A program made the translations under genes and the position numbers. Below, one piece after another: positions 57,544-64,000 of a DNA stretch of 64,000 bases (within the stretch, counting starts at the first letter, position 1; each line of letters opens with the position of its first letter). The notes under the pieces were generated by a model. The model did no database searches and was not told the DNA's origin. It saw nothing but the letters and a program-made list of their open reading frames with translations. The DNA comes from JADLGH01 sp964586675. Its GTDB lineage: Bacteria > Desulfobacterota_D > UBA1144 > Nemesobacterales > UBA2774. Where the stretch lies: contig CAZPHQ010000004.1 of NCBI GenBank assembly GCA_964586675.1, positions 1 to 64,000 on the forward strand, in the 5' to 3' direction.

Positions 57544-58055
57544 AGATATTCCTCATATTTCTGACACTGATAATCCTCCAGCGTTTGAGCGAGCTTCTGC
57601 TCGCAAAGAGGAACGAGAAGACCGTAAGGAGCGAGGGCGCTGTCGAGTACGACGCACCGGGTTACAAGGTTATAGTCCTTATGCATACCGCCTTTCTCGT
57701 ATCCTTCGCGGCTGAATACTTTCTCCTCGGAAGGTCGCTCTCGCCCTACCGGCTTCCGCTCGTATGCGTCTTCGTGCTGGCGCAGCTGCTGAGATACTGG
57801 GCGATAAGGAGCCTCGGGAAATTCTGGAATACGAGGATACTGATCGTGCCCGGAGAGCGGCTCGTGACGACGGGTCCATACAAATACCTCAGGCATCCGA
57901 ATTACGTTTCCGTCGTCATAGAAATCGCCGTCATTCCGCTCATCTTCTCGTGCTACATTACTGCGGCCGTTTTCACGGCGCTCAACATTCTCGCCCTTCG
58001 GAGAAGGATACGTATAGAGGAGAGCGCCCTTTCGAGCCTCCAGAGCACCCGATAA
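57540..58055 (+). CDS. Isoprenylcysteine carboxyl methyltransferase family protein
   Basis: 171 residues with four or so membrane segments. C-terminal TGPYKYLRHPNYVSVVIE is the SAM-binding RHPxY motif. Overlap with the polyketide synthase (ATGA) strongly suggests joint function, by analogy to BpsB O-methylating alkylpyrones. It need not act on prenylated proteins. Confidence 0.9.
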   Translation: MKIFLIFLTLIILQRLSELLLAKRNEKTVRSEGAVEYDAPGYKVIVLMHTAFLVSFAAEYFLLGRSLSPYRLPLVCVFVLAQLLRYWAIRSLGKFWNTRILIVPGERLVTTGPYKYLRHPNYVSVVIEIAVIPLIFSCYITAAVFTALNILALRRRIRIEESALSSLQSTR

Positions 58056-58336
58056 AACGTTCTTGGGCAATGTCGTGTCGAGACGCGGCCCGAGCCCCGA
58101 AACATTCACATTATCTATAAAAAATACCGCTCATATACGCGCCGTAAAAGATAAAAGGTATATATGTTATTGCTCCGATATAGGGGTGATTCAGAATGTA
58201 ATTATAGTCCGGATATATGTTCTATGCTTTTCCGGCCGCTTTCCGGGCGATTTTTCCTTTAAGTTTTCGCGAAAACCTATACTTTACATTAGGTGGCACT
58301 TATTCTTTGATTACAGAGGGTTATTAAAAGGACCTC

Positions 58337-58365
58337 TTTTCCGTCTTTAAAGCCAAAACGGAAAA
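58337..58365. repeat. Inverted repeat, possible bidirectional terminator
   Basis: TTTTCCGT (58337-58344) and ACGGAAAA (58358-58365) form a perfect 8-bp stem with a 13-nt loop, with A and T tracts on either side. Confidence 0.4.
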
Positions 58366-58802
58366 ATATCCAGACATAAAGAATCGAAAAAACAGTTAAT
58401 TACAATGTTTAAGTAATTTAATTGCATAACGACAGTATATTACAGTGCATTTATAATGTATTTTATGACAGGATGCCAACCCCTAAAGCCTTTTATCAAC
58501 TACTTTAAAGCCCGGGTTAAGGGTCTTCAACCGTCAGTGCGCCCCTCGTCCGACGAAGCCCGGCAGGCGAGCCAAGGAAGATACAATATATATATAATAT
58601 ATATAAACCGGCCAATACATATATTTGTGCCCCCGGGTTTTTGGAAATATCAGGCCTTTGGATTGCCGGACCGCCGCCGGCTATCAACTCGTCGGGTATC
58701 GGCGCACAGGTCGCACTGCCTGTGAGCTTGGGACAGATGCCGGAATAAAGTCGCGCCCGGGCTCCGCGGACTCCGGTCCGTAAATTACCCCCGGAGCCGC
58801 AC

Positions 58803-58830
58803 TTGAATACAAACTCGAAAATAATATAGA
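58803..58830 (+). promoter_or_regulatory. Candidate promoter of the doxX gene
   Basis: TTGAAT (58803-58808), 16 nt, TATAGA (58825-58830); the ATG at 58864 follows a GGGAGG Shine-Dalgarno. Confidence 0.42.
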
Positions 58831-58863
58831 CTCTATCCTAGAACGGCTTTCGGGGAGGAACCT

Positions 58864-59307
58864 ATGCTGAGATATATATTTCAGACAAATGACGATGCGG
58901 CCGCGCTTATCGCAAGGCTCGCGCTCGGTATTGTAATACTTCCTCACGGGCTTCAAAAGCTGCTCGGGATGTTCGGAGGGGCGGGCTTTACAGGAACCGT
59001 CGACTATTTCGTCAGCAGCGGAATACCTGCATTCCTGGCTGTTCTGATAATCCTGGGCGAATCCTTCGGCGCGCTCGGGCTCATAATCGGTTTTCTAAGC
59101 CGTGTCGCCGCCCTCGGTATAAGCATCATAATGCTGGGCGCGATAGTTACAGTGCATGTCAAGTTCGGCTTTTTTATGAACTGGGCGGGTACGCAGGCCG
59201 GAGAGGGTTTCGAGTTCCACATTTTAGCCATAGGTCTCGCACTCGTCGTCCTCATCAAGGGCGGAGGACTATGGTCCGTAGACAGGGCCATAACAAAGTC
59301 GGCCTAG
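58864..59307 (+). CDS. DoxX family membrane protein
   Basis: 147 residues, four membrane segments. RLALGIVILPHGLQKLLGMFGG at the start and LGESFGALGLIIGFLSRVAALG are typical of DoxX/SURF4-like proteins. Function usually redox-linked and not certain. It lies between the two ArsR-type genes. Confidence 0.87.
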   Translation: MLRYIFQTNDDAAALIARLALGIVILPHGLQKLLGMFGGAGFTGTVDYFVSSGIPAFLAVLIILGESFGALGLIIGFLSRVAALGISIIMLGAIVTVHVKFGFFMNWAGTQAGEGFEFHILAIGLALVVLIKGGGLWSVDRAITKSA

Positions 59308-59432
59308 CATGCAGCCATATAATTTTTCAGCGTAGACAAATTACTTCCGGTGGGCTGCACAAAGTGCCTTTAATCTTGATATTTAAGCTCAGTCGCATGT
59401 AGCAGCATATGCACCTAGTTCCCCGGGCTCAC

Positions 59433-59462
59433 TTGATAATTTGCTTTCCATCAGGCTTTAAT
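59433..59462 (+). promoter_or_regulatory. Predicted promoter of the second ArsR gene
   Basis: TTGATA (59433-59438), 18 nt, TTTAAT (59457-59462), the -10 a 5/6 match. The operator-like motifs start immediately downstream. Confidence 0.5.
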
Positions 59463-59488
59463 TTAGAATAATTTCTAATTTACCTAAT
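59463..59488. promoter_or_regulatory. Operator-like site of the second ArsR gene
   Basis: Perfect inverted repeat TTAGAA/TTCTAA (59463-59478), overlapped by TAATTTACCTAAT (59476-59488). The latter is the reverse complement of the 13-mer at 55951-55963 upstream of the paralogue. Placement around the start site suits repression. Confidence 0.58.
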
Positions 59489-59513
59489 CCAGAATTACCA
59501 GGGGGATGTATAT

Positions 59514-59774
59514 ATGGGATGCAGCTTTAAAGCACTTAGTGACGAGCGCAGGCGCATGATCCTCTCCATACTCGGCGAGAACGATGCTTGCGCCGGCGAT
59601 ATAGCGCGCAAGTTTTCTATATCACAGCCTACAGTTTCGAATCATTTGAAGATACTCAAGGAAGCAGGACTCATCACAGAGCAGAAGATCAGACAGAACA
59701 GGATTTATTCCCTTCACAAGCCCGGTATTCAAAATGTGATAGAGACCCTCAAAAGCATAGTCAAAGAATCTTAG
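59514..59774 (+). CDS. ArsR/SdpR-like winged-helix repressor, second copy
   Basis: 86 residues; GCSFKALSDERRRMIL and GDIARKFSISQPTVSNHLKILKEAG align with the copy at 56008, including the Cys at position 3. Probably a paralogue with related operator choice. It follows the DoxX gene by 206 nt. Confidence 0.88.
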   Translation: MGCSFKALSDERRRMILSILGENDACAGDIARKFSISQPTVSNHLKILKEAGLITEQKIRQNRIYSLHKPGIQNVIETLKSIVKES

Positions 59775-59991
59775 AAACCTGTAAAGACTGCCTGAGGGCG
59801 TGAAGTAACCGAACGAATAGACGGCGAAACTGCGTCAGCAGTTCATGCCGCTGTAGAGCTTTGTCCCCTGCTCGATCCTGCCGCACACACCGGAGATGAC
59901 TTCGACGCCCCTGGCATGGACGGCGCTCTGTTTCTAAAGTCGCGCCTCTTGGGTTATACTGAATACTGCCTACAACCGCCGGGACAGAACC

Positions 59992-61161
59992 ATGATAGAC
60001 AAAAACAGAATGACAGAACACGCGATGGATCTCATCAGGATAGACAGCCTTTCCCGAATGGAAAAGGAGGTCGCGCTCAAGCTCGAAAGCGAGATGAAAG
60101 ACCTCGGCGCCGAATGTTTTTACGACGAGGCATGGGAAAAGGTCGGCGGCAACGTCGGGAACCTTATCGTCAGAATGGAAGGTAGCGAGCCCGGCGCCCC
60201 TCCCCTCCTCCTCTCGGCGCACATGGACACCGTCGGCCCGGGCGAAGGAATCAAGCCGCGGGTCGAGAACGGCATAATGAAGAGCGACGGCACCACCATC
60301 CTCGGAAGCGACGACAAGAGCGGCCTTGCCGTCATCGTAGAAGTCTTGCGGACGCTCAGGGAAAAGAACATCCGGCACGGCGACATAGAAGTCGCGTTCA
60401 CGATTTGCGAAGAGGTCGGGCTCCTCGGGGCCAAGCACATAGACATCAAAAAATTCAGGGCGAAGCACGGAATAGTCCTCGACAGCAGCACACCGTCGAG
60501 GCTCGTGCTCAGGTGCCCTTCGGCCGCGAAAATGGAATTCACAGTGCACGGCCTCGAAGCCCACGCGGGCCTCTGCCCGGAGAACGGGATAAGCGCCGTG
60601 GAGATCGCGAGCCGCGCCATCGCCCAGATGAAGCTCGGAAGGATAGACGAGATCACGACGGCGAACATCGGCATAATCGAGGGCGGCCGGGCCACGAACA
60701 TTGTTCCGAACCTGGTCCGCGTCGTCGGCGAGGCAAGAAGCCACAGCGAGGAGAAGCTCGATGCGCAGGTCGGCCACATGAGAGGCTGTTTTCACGACAC
60801 GGTCTCCAAGTACGAGGTCACCCTTCACGACGATCTTTCGATCGAAGGCGTCACGTATACGGCACGGCTCGACGAGAAAATAGAAAGAACCTACGACAGG
60901 ATGGACGTCCCGCTCACATCGACCCCGGCCAGGCTCGTGACCGACGCGGTGAAGAACCTCGGCTATTCGATAAGCCCGCACACGAGCGGCGGCGGATGCG
61001 ACGCGAACTATTTCAACAGGATGGGCGTCGAGTGCGTAAACCTCGGCACCGGTATGTACGAGCTCCACACGGTAAACGAATACCTGGTGCTCGAAGAGTT
61101 CTACAGGGCCGCCGAAATAGTGCTCGAAGCCGTGAGGCTCAACGCCGTGAACGGCGGCTGA
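59992..61161 (+). CDS. M20 family metallopeptidase (PepT-like)
   Basis: 389 residues. Zinc ligands in LSAHMDTVGPG, GSDDKSGLAVIVE, FTICEEVGLLGAKH and a C-terminal His; the dimerisation domain holds AHAGLCPENGISA. Similar to tripeptide or aminoacyl-deacylating M20 enzymes. It starts at ATG 59992 with only a weak Shine-Dalgarno. Confidence 0.88.
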   Translation: MIDKNRMTEHAMDLIRIDSLSRMEKEVALKLESEMKDLGAECFYDEAWEKVGGNVGNLIVRMEGSEPGAPPLLLSAHMDTVGPGEGIKPRVENGIMKSDGTTILGSDDKSGLAVIVEVLRTLREKNIRHGDIEVAFTICEEVGLLGAKHIDIKKFRAKHGIVLDSSTPSRLVLRCPSAAKMEFTVHGLEAHAGLCPENGISAVEIASRAIAQMKLGRIDEITTANIGIIEGGRATNIVPNLVRVVGEARSHSEEKLDAQVGHMRGCFHDTVSKYEVTLHDDLSIEGVTYTARLDEKIERTYDRMDVPLTSTPARLVTDAVKNLGYSISPHTSGGGCDANYFNRMGVECVNLGTGMYELHTVNEYLVLEEFYRAAEIVLEAVRLNAVNGG

Positions 61162-61202
61162 CTTCAGCGACATAAACTCCGTCCGGGCATCTCTAAGAAA
61201 AA

Positions 61203-61571
61203 ATGAACAGGAAAGCGCTCATAATAGTCGATCACGGGAGCACCGTCGAAGAAGCCAACGACATGCTCGCCGATGTGGCCCGCCTGGTGGAGTCCGCGGA
61301 AAGCGGATTCGACATCGTCAAATACTGCCACATGGAGCTGGCCGAGCCGACTATAGGGCAGGCCTTCGACGCATGCGTCGGCGAAGGCGCCGGGAGCGTC
61401 GTAGTTCATCCCTACTTTCTCTCCCCCGGAAGGCACTCAACGAGAGATATACCGGCTATGGTCGAGGAGGCGGCTCGGAAGCATCCGGGCGTTGTTTACA
61501 AGGTCACCGAGCCTCTCGGGATTCATAGTAAAATAATAGAGGTCATCCTCGAAAGGGCCGGAGAGGATTGA
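61203..61571 (+). CDS. CbiX/SirB-like sirohydrochlorin chelatase, short form
   Basis: 122 residues, the size of the archaeal CbiXS form. Metal and porphyrin contacts fit the His in LIIVDHGSTVEEAND and VVHPYFLSPGRHSTRD. It would insert Co or Fe into sirohydrochlorin. No siroheme genes are adjacent. Confidence 0.82.
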   Translation: MNRKALIIVDHGSTVEEANDMLADVARLVESAESGFDIVKYCHMELAEPTIGQAFDACVGEGAGSVVVHPYFLSPGRHSTRDIPAMVEEAARKHPGVVYKVTEPLGIHSKIIEVILERAGED

Positions 61572-61611
61572 GGCCCTGTCCCATTTCAGATACGACGCTA
61601 AAGGTGATTTC

Positions 61612-62367
61612 GTGAAAAAGTACGGCGTTCTTTTCTTCGACCTTTTCGATACGGTGATAAACTTCAACTTCACGAATCTGCCCCTGGTCGAGCTCGGCCA
61701 CGTCAGGGCGAGAAGCACAAGCAAGGAGGTGTACGATGTATTCCGGAAAATCCACCCAGAGGTGCCCTTCGAAGATTTCTACACTCACTTCATAGAAAGC
61801 TACAGGGAGTTCCAGGATTTAAAGCTTGTCGAGCACAAAGAATACCCCAACCGCGACAGGTTCCTTATGATGCTCTCGCGGATGAATTTACCCCGGGACG
61901 GGGACGCGCTGGAGCTTTCGGACGAGATGGTCAAGGCACACATGAACGAGCTGGCCTCAGCCGTCCTGTTTCCGACCGAAAACGAATCGGCGCTCCAGGC
62001 GCTGAAGGACGCCGAATACAGAATGGCGATAGTATCAAACTTCGACTATTCGCCGACTGCGTACTCGCTCATAGAAAAATACGGGCTCATGAGGTTTTTC
62101 GAGAAGGTGATAATTTCCGAAGAGGTTGGCTGGAGAAAACCGAGCCCGGTCATATTCGAGGACGCTCTCAGAACGATGGGGGCGGAGCCCGGGGAGTCGC
62201 TATTCACGGGCGATAATTTCGGCGCGGACGTCGTCGGCTCGAAGAATGCCGGCATGGATTCCGTTTGGCTCAACCGCCGTAACGAGAGCGAGGAAGGGCT
62301 CGACCCAGAGCCGGATTATATAATTCCCACCCTGCCTGGGATGCTCGAGATACTTCGAATAGACTGA
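61612..62367 (+). CDS. HAD family hydrolase
   Basis: 251 residues from a GTG start after AAGGTGAT. Motif I FFDLFDTV, motif II VSNFDYSP, motif III Lys in GWRKPSP and motif IV FTGDNFGADVVGSKNAG. The helical cap is between I and II. Phosphatase or dehalogenase class; substrate unknown. Confidence 0.88.
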   Translation: MKKYGVLFFDLFDTVINFNFTNLPLVELGHVRARSTSKEVYDVFRKIHPEVPFEDFYTHFIESYREFQDLKLVEHKEYPNRDRFLMMLSRMNLPRDGDALELSDEMVKAHMNELASAVLFPTENESALQALKDAEYRMAIVSNFDYSPTAYSLIEKYGLMRFFEKVIISEEVGWRKPSPVIFEDALRTMGAEPGESLFTGDNFGADVVGSKNAGMDSVWLNRRNESEEGLDPEPDYIIPTLPGMLEILRID

Positions 62368-62414
62368 CCCCTCCGGATCACCACACATAGCAGCCGGATT
62401 CACGCACGCGTGAC

Positions 62415-62554
62415 GCACACATCGTGTGCTTTTCGACGCAGCAGCAGACGCTATCTATCGCACCTCTCGCACAAAAACGATTACAGCATCGTCCACGCTA
62501 CGCCGGTCGCCAGCAGGCGCTGCCCGGACACGTAGTGTCGTTTTCGACGAAGCA
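62415..62554 (+). terminator. Repeated hairpins after the HAD gene
   Basis: GCACAC-ATC-GTGTGC with TTTT after it (62415-62433), and GACAC-GTA-GTGTC followed by GTTTT (62527-62544). They belong to two imperfect copies of a ~27-nt unit, 62417-62443 and 62528-62554, both ending TTTTCGACG(C/A)AGCA. The first is a convincing short terminator for the HAD gene. Confidence 0.5.
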
Positions 62555-62637
62555 CCTTCGGAGGCCCATGTACCTGAAGCGCGTCAGGTGATAATGGTTA
62601 CACGTCGCTACTTCGATTTCCCGCATGCGTTGCGTGC

Positions 62638-64000
62638 CTATTCGACCTTGAGGTCCAAGTCGTACTTGTTTGCGGACCTCTTGTCGGGCGAGCCGTATGG
62701 CTCGACGAGTATGTACACCATTTCCTGGTCTGCCGGCGCGGTCCAGTTGAGCCTGACTATGGCCCCGTCGTTGGCCGACGCCTTCGCTTCCGTCCTGACC
62801 CTGTCCTGGTCGTATACCGTGACCCTGAACCCCGCATCCGTCTCCGGAGTTATCTTTATGCTGAGCTTCTGCTCGGTCGTCATCGGAAGGGTGTAGTAGT
62901 CCTTATCGTCGCTGCCCCAGGGGCCCGAGAGGTAGCCCGTCTGCTTCCCCGCCTCTATCGGCAGAGTGTCGTCGAATGTGGCGCCTGCGTCTTTTCCGCT
63001 GCCGATGTCGAAGTTGTCGGTGACGGATACGGAGTAGGCGGTTCCCTCGGCGTTGGCGTCGTAAGTGTTCCCGACGCTGAAGTAGTAGGTATATTCGTCT
63101 TTACCTGCGGCGGTCAGCCAGCTTATGGTCTTCGAGGCACCTGGCGCGCCGATTATTATGTCGGAGACGATCTGGTTGCCGGTCTCGTCGTATATCGCTG
63201 CGCCGGCGTAAGGATTGCCAGTGTCCGGCGTTCTGAACGAAACGCCGAGCGTCTGACCCGGCTTTATCTTTACGGCGTAGTATTCCTTTCCGTTCTTATC
63301 GACGGCGTGGCCGGTGAAGTAGTCGCCGAGCTCGAGCGCGACAGCAGTCTCAGGCCTGTCGCCGCCAGTGGGAAGAATGTTCTTCTTCGGCTCGGGGGCC
63401 TTCTTTACCACAACCTCCTGCTCCACCTCCGCCAGCGCCTCTTCGAGCTGGGCCGCGCTGTCGGCCGCGAAATACTTCCCTCCGCCCGCCTCGGCTATAC
63501 AGCTAAGCTGCTCTTTTTCCTTGGCGCCGACATCGAACCCGACGACGTGCACCTTCACTTTTATTCCCTTCTCTTTCAGACTCTTCACGAGCGCGCACGG
63601 GTCGCCCTCGCAGGTTTCCTCGCCGTCGCTGACGAGTATGACAGTAGTCTCGTCTTCCATGGCCCCGAGCTTTTCGCCGGCTACTTCGAACGATTTGGTT
63701 ATGGGAGTTTTACCCATGGGCTTTATCGAATTGATTTTCGATATGAGAGCTTCCTTGTCGGTCGGTCCCACTTCGGCCAGCGTCTCAATGTCGGCGCAGT
63801 CGCCCTTGCTCCTGTGCCCGTAAACCTGGAGCCCGACGTTCACATTATCCGGGAGACTCTTTATGGCGTTTATCATGACTTCCTTGGCGACGTCCATCTT
63901 GGGCTTTCCGTCGATCTGGGCCGCCATGCTGCCCGAGCCGTCGAGTATGAAAAGAACGCCTCCGGCCTCCGGAGCGTCTTCGGACTGAGCGCGGGCTTCG
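62638..64000 (-). CDS. VWA-domain exported protein (5' end outside window)
   Basis: 454 residues visible, running to the window edge. The MIDAS motif ILDGSGSM is at the N-terminus, preceded by AQSEDAPEAGG just after what looks like a signal cleavage site (EARA), so only the signal peptide is probably missing. The VWA domain (about 15-205) is followed by two pre-peptidase C-terminal-like beta domains (e.g. GYLSGPWGSDDKDYYTL). Ends in a TAG at 62640-62638. The internal ATG at 63927 is not the start. Likely periplasmic or extracellular, metal-dependent adhesion-type fold. Confidence 0.86.
   Translation of the reverse strand, partial: EARAQSEDAPEAGGVLFILDGSGSMAAQIDGKPKMDVAKEVMINAIKSLPDNVNVGLQVYGHRSKGDCADIETLAEVGPTDKEALISKINSIKPMGKTPITKSFEVAGEKLGAMEDETTVILVSDGEETCEGDPCALVKSLKEKGIKVKVHVVGFDVGAKEKEQLSCIAEAGGGKYFAADSAAQLEEALAEVEQEVVVKKAPEPKKNILPTGGDRPETAVALELGDYFTGHAVDKNGKEYYAVKIKPGQTLGVSFRTPDTGNPYAGAAIYDETGNQIVSDIIIGAPGASKTISWLTAAGKDEYTYYFSVGNTYDANAEGTAYSVSVTDNFDIGSGKDAGATFDDTLPIEAGKQTGYLSGPWGSDDKDYYTLPMTTEQKLSIKITPETDAGFRVTVYDQDRVRTEAKASANDGAIVRLNWTAPADQEMVYILVEPYGSPDKRSANKYDLDLKVE

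Larger units (their letters stand above)
58056..58863. other. Long intergenic stretch
   Basis: 808 nt with no credible gene; short open frames here have no codon pattern or homology. Contains an inverted repeat (58337-58365), an A+T dinucleotide run (about 58591-58617) and the DoxX promoter at 58803-58830. The central part is A+T-rich compared with the genes. No tRNA cloverleaf was recognised. Confidence 0.55.

Noticed and set aside
58063..58350. 95-codon open frame after the methyltransferase
   Set aside because: A+T-rich, no domain or codon pattern, overlaps probable intergenic DNA.
58591..58617. TA dinucleotide run as replication origin or binding site
   Set aside because: Simple repeat without DnaA boxes or iterons around it.
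59761..61173. 470-codon open frame on the minus strand
   Set aside because: It is the exact antisense of the M20 peptidase gene, whose zinc motifs are certain; the long antisense frame follows from codon bias.

Overview
The window is a gene-dense chromosomal segment of about 58-60% G+C from a Gram-negative-type bacterium. Lipoproteins, a c-type cytochrome, PBP1A and a FtsH-FolP-CdaA-CdaR-GlmM-PdxJ block are all present. That block, with a Lut operon and frequent ATA (Ile) and AGG (Arg) codons, fits the Deltaproteobacteria/Desulfobacterota or a related uncultured lineage such as Dadabacteria. This placement is an inference; no rRNA is present. No CRISPR array, tRNA, insertion sequence or prophage was seen.

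Layout. 1-5.4 kb: pyruvate dehydrogenase complex (aceE 3' end, aceF, lpd) with a HATPase-GNAT fusion protein downstream. 5.4-11.1 kb: an SDR, a small unknown, ileS, and on the minus strand a large cysteine hydrolase with a HIT protein. 11.2-14.7 kb: lutABC for lactate oxidation, then a haem-c lipoprotein on the opposite strand. 14.9-22 kb: an SDR, a TerC-family membrane protein with a structured leader, and a YhaO-YhaN type nuclease/ATPase pair. 21.8-22.5 kb holds a decayed gene remnant. 22.5-28.4 kb: FmdB-type zinc ribbon, an SDR lacking the usual Tyr/Lys, a ComEA-like protein, PBP1A and cysteine synthase. 28.5-35.4 kb: ftsH, folP, cdaA, cdaR, glmM, pdxJ (proteolysis, folate, c-di-AMP, cell-wall amino sugar, PLP). 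35.4-40.7 kb: fur, folC, an HDAC-fold enzyme, a DnaC-like ATPase with a partner, and rpe. 40.9-48.7 kb: metK-ahcY, a Xer recombinase, a site-2 protease, scpA-scpB, a QueG-like Fe-S protein and der. 48.7-55.7 kb: glycosyltransferase, lipoprotein, PhaR regulator, ilvE, SppA-like peptidase and pepA. 55.9-59.8 kb: accessory stretch with two SdpR-like ArsR repressors sharing an operator-like 13-mer, a type III polyketide synthase with an ICMT-type methyltransferase, and DoxX. 60-64 kb: M20 peptidase, CbiX-like chelatase, HAD hydrolase and the 3' part of a VWA-domain exported protein.

Most of the window is ordinary housekeeping DNA. The parts most worth a second look are the polyketide synthase/methyltransferase pair, the two repressors with a shared operator, the HATPase-GNAT fusion beside the PDH genes, the DnaC-like loader pair outside any mobile element, the structured terC leader, the remnant at 22.0-22.3 kb, and the isoleucyl-tRNA synthetase whose C-terminal zinc finger has decayed. 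I did not find one clear-cut new multi-gene system.
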